From the NCBI GenBank assembly GCA_016617855.1, contig JAECUM010016751.1:1-64000 (forward strand): 64,000 nucleotides of DNA, given 5' to 3'. Shown in pieces: positions 23,460 through 35,673 of this stretch. The position numbers and the translations under genes were made by a program. The stretch is from Megalonaias nervosa (lineage: Eukaryota; Mollusca; Bivalvia; Unionida; Unionidae). How positions within the stretch are numbered: the first letter of the stretch is position 1; each line of letters opens with the position of its first letter. A model generated the notes under the pieces. That model searched no databases. It worked only from the letters and a program-made list of their open reading frames with translations, and was not told the DNA's origin.

Positions 23460-24294
23460 CAACATATATTTATGAAAATTTGCCTAAAAAAAATGTACTG
23501 GTCGTCTTGAAATAAACTCTCATTAACAACGTGTACATTTCTCTTCAGAGTTTATATTTTTCCGGATTCTGAAAAGAATATTAGACGAAAATCTTACTTT
23601 CATAACCGATTTGCTAGTCTCTTAAGCTGAAAAAAGTGATCACTTTAGTTTACAAGTCTAGTAGAGCAAAATATCATGGATGGAGCAAGTATATTCAGAT
23701 TTTACATCAAATTATTACGTCTTCGTTCACAGTGAATAATACTCCTTGAGAGTTAGGAAAGTTATTGCCTCGTGCAACATAGTAGTGGCCAATTATTGCT
23801 ATTTAAAAATCAATAATTAATCAGTTATTTGCTTGGCGAAAAGACGATGACTTTGAGGTGTTTTTTAAATGGTAGCAAGTTGTATGTGCTTCATTAACTG
23901 GTCATAGATGCCTAATGCTGGTATTGTTATGTATCTCGATAGTGTGTATAACGTTTGTTCATTGTAGTAAATTGTAAGGATCATTTGCAAACAACATATA
24001 CAGCTAACATTTGTCAATGAAAGTTGATTATACTTCAAGATAATGATCATTCGTAAACATTATGTTTGCTGAGATCTATGCTCAGGACTTTGGTTTCTTC
24101 CCCTTGAAAAACCACGGTCTAACTGATTTTTGTAAGGTTCTTTGCTAGAACTTAAACAAATCTGACCTTATTTAGGAATTTTATGGGAAATGGTCCACAT
24201 CCTGGTCATCTTATCGTGTCTTAGGTTTTTAAATAAGGTTGAGATCAACAAGATTATTTATTCCAACCTAAAGATCAGTCTATAGCGGAATCAT
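23271..24294. other. AT-rich; ATT microsatellite at 23408-23460
   Basis: The only structure is an ATT trinucleotide run of about 17 units with one ATC. Nothing else is seen. Confidence 0.7.
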
Positions 24295-24700
24295 TTTTAG
24301 TTGTGTTCAGTTATAATTTGAGACGAATTATTTCTTTAAATTATTCATTTGAATTACATTCAAAGTACTCCTTGATATTTTGGACTTAAACACTATTCTA
24401 GGACTACTGTGAATTCATTCAAAGACTTTCGGGATTATATCATTGTGGTACATCAAGACTATTAGTATATCAGCAAATTCAAGACTATTTTCACATCAGC
24501 ACATATAAGATTGGAACTCATTCAGAACACCACTAGAATTCATTCAGAACACTCATTGCTTTTGAACTCGTGATATAACTTTTTGGATTATTTGGGATTT
24601 AATTCATAATACTGAATATTCCTCTTAAATCTGATTTTATAACTACATAATTAAATTATTTGTTGAATTTTACTAAACTTGTTTGTTTTTCTGTTACTTT
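24295..24700 (+). repeat. Dispersed repeat R1, copy 1
   Basis: This stretch aligns in order with 57880-58270. Shared blocks are TTTAATTTGAGA, TTTAAATTATTCATTTGAAT, GAATTCATTC, ATTATATCATTGTGGTACAT, TCAGCACAT, CATTCAGAACACT, TTGAACTCGT and TAATTAAATTATTTGTT. It has no open frame. The family is unidentified; it could be the untranslated end of a LINE or a non-autonomous element. Confidence 0.7.
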
Positions 24701-26236
24701 GTTTAAGATCATAGATATTTAGCAGTAAAATCTTCATTGCGATGCATTAGTTGTACAGTGTTATCTTGCTAGTATGATACAATATCATTTGACAACAAAC
24801 TGAGACTTTTGCTAGAAATATTCACGAGCTGTATACTTTCTTTACTGAATGCAGTACCCCAATACAAGATATTTACAACTGTATTGCTGTATATGCCCTC
24901 AGTCATTTAATAGAGTGTGGATTAAGTTTCAACAGATTCTCGTAATAATAATGGCCATCGGCATCACTCATATATTTGAGTAGTGTTCAATAACTGTGTA
25001 CGATACCATGTAGCTAATTGATATTCCGATGTCAGCAAGGTATGGTATTCATTGTTCTTGATATTCGTGTAGGGGGATGGGATATAGAGGGGGAAAAACC
25101 TCCTAGGAATCTGAATACGCATTTATTTGCAGCGTAGATTTACGATATATGATTGTTCGGAATTTCGTCAGGCTTGACAACTTTTAATTTTATTTACTGA
25201 CCGTTACAGTCCGATAGTGAAATCTGTAACAGGTGTTTCGATATTTCTTGCTGTATATCCGATGCAACAGCGTGTTACTTTAAACTATGAAAACCGTCGA
25301 GCAAAGCTTCCTCATCAGATCGATAGAAGACAATATAAGAATTGTTGTTAATCTGTCGTGACAGCTGCGTCTGAGTGGAGGATTATCGCTAGAGTTGATA
25401 TACCCTATTCTTGTTACAGCTTAACTATACGGTACATTTACAGCCTGAACAATGGGCGTGTCAAAAAGACGGAAATGGGGCCATAAGTATGGGTCCCGAG
25501 GCAAGTGCTAGTTTGAGTATATTGTATCTGCTTTGTTACACACTTACATGAATAGTAAAATAAATGGTTATATAAACTAATGGCAAAATGCGATTGAATC
25601 TCTACAAATTCTAGTTTTATTTGCGTTGAATCCGAGTAATACTTATTTATTTTGAATTATTGTGTAAATATGCCCTCTTGCTGTACTGATTCTTTTCTTA
25701 GCAATCGTGCTTGAAGATTCGTATATACATCTCGTTTGCAGCTTTTCTTAATGATTTATTGAAGTTTATTATATCATTCATAGAGTCAGGATATTCTCAG
25801 ATATCAGTAAATTCACACGAGTTGAAAATTTATAGGATTTGAAGAAACAGATGTAGATCCTTTTAGTATTAGCACATTCTTAACCGGAACAAAAAGTATC
25901 TTAACAAGCGCTTCAAAAACATCCTGCACAAATCGATATAAAAGAATATAAAGTTACCGCTAATATTTTTGGTTTAATTTCGTGGGGCTGTCCAAGCTCA
26001 TTTCAAATTATCGCTTCACATGAAAAGAGTGTAAATCGATGTAGTTTGGAGATACCTGTGCATTTTTAATCGTTATCCATTGTTATCCTGCTGGGTCTTT
26101 AATGTTGAGAAACCCCGTTACGCCACGTGTCTTAAGATGCGAGAGGACTGTTACAAACAGGACCTACGGTAGTGTAGTGGTAAGGTTAAAGTTTATTGCA
26201 TATGCCTCATCAACCAAATACTTATATATTAGCATT
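24701..26236. other. No feature seen
   Basis: AT-rich sequence with no supported gene, tandem or dispersed repeat. Confidence 0.6.
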
Positions 26237-26549
26237 AAAGCTGTATTAGTCATCACTGTAGTATAAATTAAGTATTTACCGACATCCGTAAAGCTGTATT
26301 AATCATCACTGTAGTGTAAAGTAAGTACTTACCGACATCCGTAAAGCTGTAATAATCATCACTGTAGTGTAAAGTTAGTGCTTACCGACATCCGTAAAGC
26401 TGCATTAGTCATCACTGTAGTGTAAAGTAAGTACTTACCGACATCCGTAAAGCTGTAATAATCATCACCGTAGTGTAAAGTTAGTACTTACCGACATCCG
26501 TAAAGCTGTATTAATCATCACTGTAGTGTAAATTACTTACTGACATCCT
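26237..26549. repeat. 53-bp minisatellite, 6 copies
   Basis: The unit begins AAAGCTGTATTAATCATCAC and ends TTACCGACATCCGT. Copies start at 26237, 26290, 26343, 26396, 26449 and 26502 with strict 53-bp spacing and few substitutions. Confidence 0.96.
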
Positions 26550-26706
26550 TGTACATTTATTACCACAGAGTTATTTTTCAGATGCGCATTCGAGACATAG
26601 TCAAGTTCGGTGCAAAGTAATTATAACAGGCAATGGCAATATGGGACTGCAAATTGTAATATGTTGACCCTCCATTACAATCTCACCATTAAAACTGTGT
26701 ATTGTA

Positions 26707-26866
<160 letters not shown>

Positions 26867-27049
26867 CTATCTGTCAATGATATTATTGTGTGTGTGTTTC
26901 TTCACTGTCTTAATCTTTTAGTTTTGTTTTAAGGTTTCTTTGTTTTACATTTTCGTTAAGGTTATATTTACTGCTATAAACTTTTGGGGATTGCAGTAGA
27001 ATTTGATGATATAACGTTTGCTTTTTTATGTGTTTTAAAGAATGAATAG
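26867..27049. other. No feature seen
   Basis: Short AT-rich spacer with a GT run (26887-26898) next to the RTE-like element. Confidence 0.6.
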
Positions 27050-27055
27050 GCCAAG

Positions 27056-27058
<3 letters not shown>

Positions 27059-27091
<33 letters not shown>

Positions 27092-28309
27092 GTCCCTTAA
27101 CCCAAGAGGTCGTTGGGACACCACAGTTGACTTTACAACCAATTCTCTCCATCTTTACTTATTCTCTACTGCCCTTTGGGAATCTCCAAATCCCATGCCT
27201 GTCTACTTCTTAATGTTGTCTTCCCAGCTCTTTTTCTGTCTGTCTCTTCTTCTACACCCTCACACTGTGCCTTGCAACATTGTTTTTGCCAGTCCAGATG
27301 ATATTGAGGCATGACCTTACCACTTCAGTTTGCGCTTTTTTACAGTGGTCAAGAGGTCTTTATAGGATCCGATGGCTCGTTGGATCCTGTTGTGGGCATC
27401 TTCATTGGTTACATGGTCAATGTATGAGATGCCCAAGATATTGCGGTAGCATCTCATTTCGAAGGTTTGAATCCTTCTTTGAAGATCTGATCTGAGCGTC
27501 CACATTTCACAAGCATACGGAAAGATGAATATGACAATCGAGCGCATCAGCCTTATTTTGGAACCAAAATCAATGTTGGTATCTTTCCATATTGGTCTCA
27601 ACCTTGTTATTGCTGCTGTTGTCTGGGCAATCCTGCAAAGTAGTTCTGGTTTGGAGCCCTCATCTGTGATAATTGATCCCAAGTATTGGAAGCTTGTGAC
27701 TCTTTCCAGCTTCTGTCCACTGACCTTTATTTCTTCACTGATGCCATTGGTGTTGTTTGTCATCAGTTTGGTTTTTTCGGCGCTACTCTCCATACCGCAT
27801 GGTGTGAAGGTTGTGTCGAGGCGCTCAACCAAGTCAGCCAGTTCTTTTTCATCTCCTGCTAAACCATCAATATCATCTGCGAAGCGAAGGTTGGTGATTG
27901 TTCTTCCTCCGATTCTGACAGTGCCCTTGTGGTCATGCAAGGCATCCTCCATGATCATTTCCAGGAAAATGTTGAAGAGTGTAGGTGACAGTATACATCC
28001 CTGTCTGACTCCAGCTGTTGTTCAAAACCAATCTACTCTGCTGCCATTGATGAGGACACCACTGATGGCTTTGTCATAGAGGTGCTCAACAACCTGCGCC
28101 AGGTTTGAGCTGATGTTTTACTTATTCATAGTTGCCCATAATGCTGCATGCCATACCCTATCAAATGCCTTTTTGAAATCTATAAAGACGTGGTATAGAT
28201 TCTGCTGATGCTGAAGGTATTTCTTGCAAAGGAATCGGAGATTCAAGATCTGTTCTGTGGTGCACCTTCCTGCTCGGAAGTCTGCCTGCCTTCAGCAATA
28301 ATTTTCTCT
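27059..28309 (-). mobile_element. 5'-truncated RTE-like LINE (copy 1)
   Basis: The minus strand encodes the C-terminal part of an RT. ADFRAGRCTTEQILNLRFLC (about 28230-28290) leads to HVFIDFKKAFDRVWHAALW (about 28140-28200), GVRQGCILSPTLFN, NLRFADDIDGLAGDEKELAD (about 27835-27895), then YLGSIITDEGSKPE and GLAKTMLQGTV near the 3' end. Stops interrupt the frame after TMNK and after VDWF, and a frameshift splits AEKIIAEG from DFRAGR. The 3' end (left) carries an ATC/ATG microsatellite tail (27058-27090), typical of RTE-type elements. GCCAAGTCA at 27050-27058 and 28310-28318 is a probable 9-bp target duplication. Confidence 0.9.
27317..27958 (-). pseudogene. RTE-like RT C-terminal fragment, 213 open codons
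   Basis: This is the longest intact piece of the copy. It starts within the RT at LEMIMEDALHDHKGTV, carries the FADDIDG catalytic motif about residue 27, then the conserved thumb and C-terminal stretch with YLGSIITDEG (about residue 93), SIVIFIFPYACEMWTL and EMRCYRNILGISYIDHV, ending KKRKLKW. The catalytic Asp-Asp pair is present, but upstream RT motifs are separated by stops and the endonuclease is absent, so it is dead. Confidence 0.88.
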
Positions 28310-28318
28310 GCCAAGTCA

Positions 28319-28855
28319 ACATTTGAAATAATAATTTCCAATGAATTTTTACAAACTCTTTCAGCACTCCATGGAACCAGTAATTTTAGATAATGGGTTT
28401 ACATTTGAACTGCTGACTTCTCTTAAAAATCGACAGCATTAGTTTAGCTTATGCGGTTCGTCAATTGATGTAAAAGTGTTTGATGCCATTTATTGTCCAT
28501 ACACGATGACAATTGTTATTTATGCATTATTTAATTCGTTTAGTTAGGATGGCGTATGTTGCATTTTTCTTCATATAACGGTCATAAAAGTTTATGTGCC
28601 ATTCTTTGTAGCAGTAGATATGATAAATCAATGTTTCCAGAATATCGAGTAGTTAGTTGTTCTTCAAGACACGAGTAATAGAATAAAGCCACAAAGCGTT
28701 CTGTTACTGACAAACCTATACTGTTGGGTTACAAATCAGATCTGGGAATCGTATAACTATGAGCTTTCAGACTTTGTTTCCAATATAAGTCAATCAGAAA
28801 CGAGTTTTAAACATAACGTTATTTTTTTGTAACAAAGAAGCAAGTGATGTACCAC
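28319..28855. other. No feature seen
   Basis: AT-rich sequence between the RTE-like element and the R2 repeat cluster. Confidence 0.6.
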
Positions 28856-31135
28856 GTCCAGGTCAGTTATGGTGGCGCACTATATTTTTGTATTCTGCAT
28901 TGGGTTATATGTTTAAAGAAAAACAATTTCCCCCGTGTTTTTCTCAGTGGTTATACTTACGTTTCAAGAACGTCTTATATATCTTAGATATTGGCAACAG
29001 AACTTTTAATCCCCTTTATTTTGGTGTATGATTGATTGGTGTAATATGGGTTCATTTCGTTGAGAACATTATACATGATGATATAAAAATAACAAAAGAT
29101 TATTGCACAAATTTTCATGTTTGTTTTAAGGTGGCTCTCTACAGCTTTTCGTACTTTGCATATGGTTAGATTTTTAATGAAGAAGTATTTCCCTTGTTTT
29201 CCTCACTGATTTTACTGGTTATTTAGAAAAGATTTTATGTATCTTAGGTATTGTTAAAAGTACTTTTAATTCCCTTTGTTTTCGTGAATGATTGATGGGT
29301 GTAATATGAGTTACAGAGTAAAGAGCTTGGCCTTACTTTATAGATGCACCTTTAAAAAAAAAATGATTGCTCCACTTGGTCATTTTCACTTCCTGGATTT
29401 TAGAGGTAAGTTGTAAAAACAACAGCGTATAATTTTGTTTGCGTTTTACATATTTAGTAATTCATTCATTGCACTTTCAGAAATCGGGCAAAATTCATTT
29501 TCGTTATTTGTATAACTGCTAAAGATAGTGTACTTTAGACTAATTCAAGTTGATTTTTCGAGCACGTGGGATCAGTCATTTTAGTTTTGCTCTTTGCTGG
29601 GATTGTGTACAATTTCCACAAGTACAATATCCAAAGAAATTTCAGCCACAGCAAATGAAAGGAACGTAGAGGTATGCCAATATTCTCTCCACTGTGCATG
29701 TTGAAAATGCAAACACCTGTACCTTACACCTGTTACTCTCACAGAAGTTCATACTATCTGTAGAGCGCCCCCATACAGACCACATAGGTACTATTGCTGT
29801 ATAATTTAATTTTGTTTGCATAGCTGAAACATTTAAGTTTCAAGCATCAAAACTGTCCTTTTGAATAGTTTTTATGTTTTTCCCCTTTAGAACAGTCTAC
29901 ATTAATAGCAAAGGGACACAACCCCCATCTTAAAAAGTAAGCTTTTTTTTATAAATGCACGTTGCATTTTCTTAACATAATAGCCAAGCCTATACTGAAA
30001 GAAAGGAACATGAAACTTGCCACAGTTATTCCTGAGATGTCACTCATAACTTTTACAGTTTTGAAAAGGGATGGAACAGGTGAGTTTCATGGAAGTCAAA
30101 GGTCAAAGATTAAAATATTTGCTTATTCTTCTAACACTAGAATATGGAAGAAATCGAATTTGCCTCGTCATCATTATTTCTTAATTTCATTACAGATGAA
30201 TGAAAATAATCATTTTCATTATATATTTCCTTCACTTAATGCAACAGTTTTATATTTAAGTTGACTTCGCTGCTGTGTTGTAAGACTTCTTATTTCTCCA
30301 TAATTAAGGTCATTGCACACGCAATACTGGCACAAGGCATATTGTGTAAGTAAGAGAAAAATAAATATAATTATCTTAGCTTTATGAATAACATCAATGT
30401 TAATGTATCGTTTTGTTGAGAACATGATACATGATGTTATGAAAATAACAAAAAAAATAATTGCGCAAATTTTCATATTTGTTGTTAAGTGGCTCTCTAC
30501 GGTTTTGCATTTTGCATAATGTTAGATTTTTAAAGAAAAAGGATTTCCCCGGTTTTCCTTACTTGTTATACTGGTTATTAAACAGACTCTGCTTATCTTA
30601 CTTGTTGATAAAAGAACTTTTAATTCCCTTTATTTTGGTGTATGATTGATGGGAATAATATGGGTTAAAGAGTATACAACTTGGCTTACTTCATATGTGC
30701 ACCTATAAAAACCTGCTAGCGCTGTTTGGTCATTTTTCACTTCCTGGATTTCAAAGGTAATGTGTAAAAAAGAGCCGATAACTTTTTTATATACATATTT
30801 TACACATCTGGTAATTCATTCATTGCATATTCTGAAGCTGGTGTTGTCTAGTCTGGCAAAATCAATTTGACCTATTTTAATAAGTGAACATCAGACGAAT
30901 TCATGCTAATATTTTGAGCACATGGAATCAGTCATTTTGGTTAGCTGTGTACTTAGATAAGGTACCATTTCCATTAAGTAGAAAATCTAACGAAAGTTCA
31001 GCCTCAGTACATGAAAGTAACACAGAGGTATGCCAACATTTTCTCCACTGTGCATGTTCCAATTGCAATCAACTTCACCTTACACCTGTCAGTCTCTCAG
31101 AGGTACGGAATTATTTGTAGAGCTCCCCCCTATGC
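28856..31135 (+). repeat. Dispersed repeat R2: three partial tandem copies
   Basis: Three overlapping copies (about 28856-29060, 29060-29800, 29945-31135) share ordered blocks. Block A holds TTAAGGTCATTGCACAC and AAGGCATATT. Block B is GTGGCTCTCTACAG, TTTGCATA, TTAGATTTTTAA, TTTCCC and TTTTCCTCACT. Block C is ACTTTTAATTCCCTTTATTT followed by GGTGTATGATTGATGGG. Block D is GTCATTTTCACTTCCTGGAT and GTAATTCATTCATTGCA, then GGTATGCCAA, TCTCCACTGTGCATGTT and CCTTACACCTGT. Copies 2 and 3 align over roughly 730 bp. Partial copies occur on the minus strand at 56105-56780 and 58405-58530. There is no open frame of note, no terminal repeat was recognised, and the family is unknown to me. Confidence 0.8.
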
Positions 31136-31423
31136 TAGATACAGGCCCATTAATTCTCAATAGGTGCGCTTCCTCTTCTACCGCCTGTGCAAATTAACAA
31201 TTAACTTAATGATTTTATGATATTTTTCTCTTTTATACATCGCTGTTCTATCAATGTAGATGCTCAGCACAAACTTTTTGCAAGTAATGTACCGAAGTGT
31301 TTCATTTGATGTAATTTGAACGAATACCCTGGCTGGGAAAAGCTCAGCACGTTTATCTCGCATCAGATCTGAAATTGTTTGGAGTAAGAGAGTGCCCTTA
31401 CATTCGGTTAGAATATAAAGATG
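31136..31423. other. No feature seen
   Basis: Short AT-rich spacer. Confidence 0.6.
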
Positions 31424-31535
31424 TTCTAAGCGACAGATACTGCCGTAGTAATCACTTTTCTAAGTTCTAAGCGACAGATACTACCGTAGTAATTTCTTTT
31501 CTAAGTTCTAAGCGACTTTCCTAAGTCCCTCAAAT
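31424..31535. repeat. 44-bp tandem repeat, about 2.5 copies
   Basis: TTCTAAGCGACAGATACTGC followed by CGTAGTAAT and TTTTCTAAG is repeated twice, then a third partial copy is cut at AAGCGAC. Confidence 0.9.
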
Positions 31536-32130
31536 GTACATAATTGCATGTAAGTGTAATTACAGTAGTTAAAAAACCAATATAATCTAATCAAGAATAG
31601 CGATGATAAAAACATTGCCAACTTAATTTATGAATAGGAAAGTACCATCTTAGCACCACTAATTTGTTGTTCTTCTAGTATTTAAAACGCATCTGTATCA
31701 GCAGGTGTAATGTGTCTCATTTGTTTTGGGAAGATAAAAAATAAAACGACATCTATAATTAAAATTATATTAAAACACGTGAATAATGAATGATTTTTGT
31801 CATAACACTGAATCAACTATCTACTCATTTCCATTTTTATTATACATCAAAGAAAAAGGAATAAGTATTCATAGATGATGATGCAAGAACAATAGCAGGC
31901 AATGACTTCAACACAAAAGATAACTCCGTCATAGAAGCAGATGTTTAATTGAAAGTTTTATTTACATTTTGTTTTCGATCGCAAACTAGGGTGAACTATT
32001 ATTATTATTGTTATTATTATTATTATTGAATAAATTAGTTTGACGCAATATAGAAATACCTACCAATCGGTGATACGAAGTCATCCAAAGACAATTTACG
32101 AAATATAAAATACATCCTTAATTATCTTGA
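31536..32130. other. AT-rich; small ATT run at 31998-32026
   Basis: Only an ATT trinucleotide run is seen. A short plus-strand peptide (about 31875-31945, DDDARTIAGNDFN) has protein-like texture but no support. Confidence 0.5.
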
Positions 32131-32420
32131 TCCGAGTGGCAATTAGATTAGTGCGAATTAGTTTATGTCCGAGTGGCAATTAGATTAGTACGAATTAGTT
32201 TATGTCCGAGTGGCAATTAGGTTAGTACGAATTAGTTTATGTCCGAGTGGCAATTAGATTAGTACGAATTAGTTTATATCCGAGTGGCAATTAGATTAGT
32301 ACGAATTAGTTTATGTCCGAGTGGCAATTAGATTAGTACGAATTAGTTTATGTCCGAGTGGCAATTAGATTAGTACGAATTAGATTAGTACGAATTAGAT
32401 TAGTACGAATTAGTTTATAT
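32131..32420. repeat. 37-bp minisatellite, about 7 copies
   Basis: Units of TCCGAGTGGCAATTAGATTA plus GTACGAATTAGTTTATG recur at 37-bp spacing from 32131. The last unit carries an extra expansion of a 15-bp sub-unit (AGATTAGTACGAATT), so a second amplification took place inside the first. Confidence 0.96.
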
Positions 32421-32494
32421 AATTTGTTAAAGAATATAATCACAACTTATAGTACACAACATTTTTATGTGATATGCCTTTTATTTGTCTGCAT

Positions 32495-32734
32495 GTTTAA
32501 CCATATTGGAAATATCGTTTAACCATATTAGAAATATCGTTTAACCATATTGGAAATATCATTTAACTATACTGGAAATATCGTTTAACCATATTGGAAA
32601 TATCATTTAACCATATTGGAAATATCGTTTAACCATATTGGAAATATCGTTTAACCGTATTGGAAATATCGTTTAACCATATTGGAAATATCGTTTAACC
32701 ATATTGGAAATATCATTTAACCATATTGGAAATA
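32495..32734. repeat. 22-bp minisatellite, about 11 copies
   Basis: The unit GTTTAACCATATTGGAAATA plus TC is repeated with sparse substitutions (CAT for CGT, TACT for TATT). Confidence 0.97.
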
Positions 32735-33477
32735 CAATCTGTCGGTTCTTAAACATCTCAAGGTTCTCAGTAGATGCTATAATATAAAGAATAGTGTCAA
32801 TTCCTCCTTTGTCATTCGTCTGTAGGAATTCGATACATAAAGAATAGAATATTGATCCGAATAAAATCTAATACGCAAGACGTTAAACAATTATATAAAA
32901 GCTATCAACAGACTAAATGAACTGTATTTATCCTTGATATAGGTGCTGGAATCCTCTGAAACTTACTCCAATAGGACAAAAGAAAATAATTAAATATACG
33001 GTAGGAAGGTGCACTTATTTTGTTAACCACCTACCCCTAGTAAATCTAAAATCACTCAGTGTCATAAATGGTTCCCCTGCTGTTATAAATGTAGCTACTC
33101 AGGAATGTTCGTGAGGTTGCAAGACAGTGTGATTGTTTAAAATTTAAATGTCATTGATTTGGACCTGTGTTGTAAAACAATTAATAGACAATGCAAGAAT
33201 TTGATACACTGATTTGAAAATGTAAGGATCAAAATCCGGTCGATTTGTGAAGGTTGAGATAGCTCGCATTTTATTTTTCCTTTTTACCATACTTTCTTTT
33301 CAATGTAAACGATTAAAATAACAAATAATGAATGCATGTGCAATAAACGATTAGAGTTTCAAAGCATGAATACATTTTTCATCAACGAAAATGAATTACA
33401 ATGGTTCTAAATAGGTCTTCAAAAGTGTAATAATTAATTCCTAAATAAAGTCTACTGTTCCCTCTTGCGTTTGTGGC
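32735..33477. other. No feature seen
   Basis: AT-rich sequence between two minisatellites. Confidence 0.6.
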
Positions 33478-34190
33478 TTCAGTTGAATACTACTGACACA
33501 TTGCATCAACTGGATGCTACTGACACAGTTCATATATCAACTCGATACTACTGACACATTTCATGTATCAACTCGATACAACTGACACAGTTCATGCATC
33601 AGCTCGATAAAACTGACACAGTTCATGTATCAACTCAATATTACTGACACAGTTCATTTATCAACTGATACTACTGACACAGTTCATGAATCAACTCGAT
33701 GCTACTGACACAGATACTGGATCAGCTCGGTACTGCTGACACAGTTCATATATCAACTCTTTACTACTGACACATTTCATGTATCAGCTCGGTACAACTG
33801 ACACAGTTCATGTATGAACTCTATGCTACTGACACATTTTATTTATGAACTCGATGCTACTGACACGGTTCATGTATCAACTCGATCCTACTGACACAGT
33901 TCATTTATCAGTTCGATACTACTGACACAGTTCATGTATCAACTCGATGCTACTGACACAGTTCATCTATCAGCTCGATACTACTGACATAGTTCATGTA
34001 TCAGCTCGATGCTACTGACACAGTTCTGGACCAGTTCGATGCTACTGACACAGTTCGTGTATCAGCTTGGTACTACTGACACAGGTCATATATCAATTCG
34101 ATACTATTGACACCTTTAATATATCAACTAGATTCTGTTCACTCCTTTCATGTATTAACTCAATACTACTGACACCTTTCATTTATCAAA
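33478..34190. repeat. 31-bp minisatellite, about 23 copies
   Basis: The consensus unit TCAACTCGATACTACTGACA plus CAGTTCATGTA extends for over 700 bp with 30-32-bp spacing and scattered substitutions; some units are shortened near 33715 and 34025. It is the longest minisatellite in the window. Confidence 0.97.
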
Positions 34191-34959
34191 TGTGGTCCTC
34201 GTATTAAAGGTTATCCTTATGCAGAGCAAACTGAATTAACTGTTTTCTTATTACCATCACCAACACCGCCACCACTAGCAGTAATAATTATGATCATGAC
34301 AACGATACTGACGTGGATAATTCTAATACCACTACTACTTCTACTACACAGCTATATTTAATGAAGGTATGAATAGTAATTATAATTAAATATTTTTACC
34401 AGAATTCCTCAAGATAAGGTAGGCAATTAACAATGCAGTGGCTGAATAGTTGTACGCTTAAAATAAATCTAACATATTTCTTCGTTATCACAATTTTTTT
34501 TAAAATTAATTCTAAATCAAATGCCATACGGATTGTCCGAGTCTTATTAATCAAAACAGACCATGCTTTTGTGGATAATATTCATAATTGTTAGTATTGA
34601 CCATGTTCTGATTGTTTCTGATCACGCATTCTTCCCGAGTTCATTCCATCAATGAATCCCAGAGTAGAAACCTGACCTTTCCCTGCCAAACATTACTTCT
34701 TCACCTTAGTGTTAAACATTTGTTATTTGAGTTAAGCTCCGTTAAATATTACTTCTTTCTGAGTTAAAAACATGTAACTCCTTGCAACTGAGTTCTTAAC
34801 TTTGAGTATTGGTTGGAGTCGCTGTTATTAAATCCAGATATATTTACATCGTCACCATTATAATCACGATTATTACCACTACAATCGACAAAATATATGT
34901 AAATGCTATTAGCACAAAGAGAGACACTGTTAATTAAGGTTAAGTTGGATTGATTGCCT

Positions 34960-34961
<2 letters not shown>
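34191..34961. other. No gene seen
   Basis: AT-rich sequence with an ACC/ACT-rich patch (34255-34350), which is low complexity. Confidence 0.6.
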
Positions 34962-35024
<63 letters not shown>

Positions 35025-35025
35025 A
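34962..35025. repeat. CA/TA microsatellite
   Basis: About 24 CA units followed by about seven TA units. Confidence 0.98.
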
Positions 35026-35154
35026 TAAATTTTGTGAAAGACCATTTGAGTTCAAGTCTGACGGTCGGCATCAAACTTACGCTATTCTCCAACATAAGAA
35101 AGAACGCTAATAGAAGCCATAGTACATTCATTGTATAGCATGTATGTATCATAT

Positions 35155-35430
35155 GGTGTACCGTATCACCTACCTATAAGTCGGATTCAACTACCAACAC
35201 CGTGATCTGCCGTCTCACAACTGGCTGGTAATCCGGATCTATATTGATTGTTCTATTGCTTACTCCAAACAAACAACATAGCCCATGATCTGCCAATACA
35301 TTAAGCGACGGCATATCTGGGTCTATAACATCTGCAGTTTCGACTTGTACACTAATATGTATGGTTATTAACTTTCCTGAGTCATGAGTTACACCAACCG
35401 CATGGTATTGACATAGATGTGACAATACGT
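35155..35430. mobile_element. MITE-like repeat, copy 1 (diverged)
   Basis: This stretch shares, in order, ACCGTAT, ACCTATAAGTCGGATTCAAC, GATCTGCCGT, TCCGGATCTATATTGATTGT and TACTCCAAACAAAC with the copies at 46305-46470 and 59205-59345. Internal inverted matches around the GATCTGC segments suggest a hairpin-forming element without coding capacity. An overlapping 128-codon minus-strand frame (35174-35560) has no recognised domain. Confidence 0.5.
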
Positions 35431-35673
35431 CCAGAAGTGTAGTGGCTCTTTTTTTTTTTTTTACAATGTCTTCTATAATCTTAAGAATTCCGATTGCAAT
35501 AAAAGATTTATTGTTTAAAACGTGTGAACTTGGTACTTGTGATTTTAGAGTAGGAAACAATTACGAAGATTACACAGATTGTGCGGTGAGAGTGATGCTT
35601 GCACGATCCATAAACTCCCAATTAGGCTTAGATAAACGCTTTCTATTTTGAGACGAAAGCGATTACTTGCAAT

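Noticed and set aside
27525..28079. A 184-codon plus-strand gene
   Set aside because: It is the complement of the RTE-like RT. The same applies to 40472-40933 and to the plus-strand frames over 5123-7885.
32131..32734. CRISPR-like arrays
   Set aside because: Units are contiguous tandem repeats with no unique spacers; the genome is eukaryotic and no cas genes are present.
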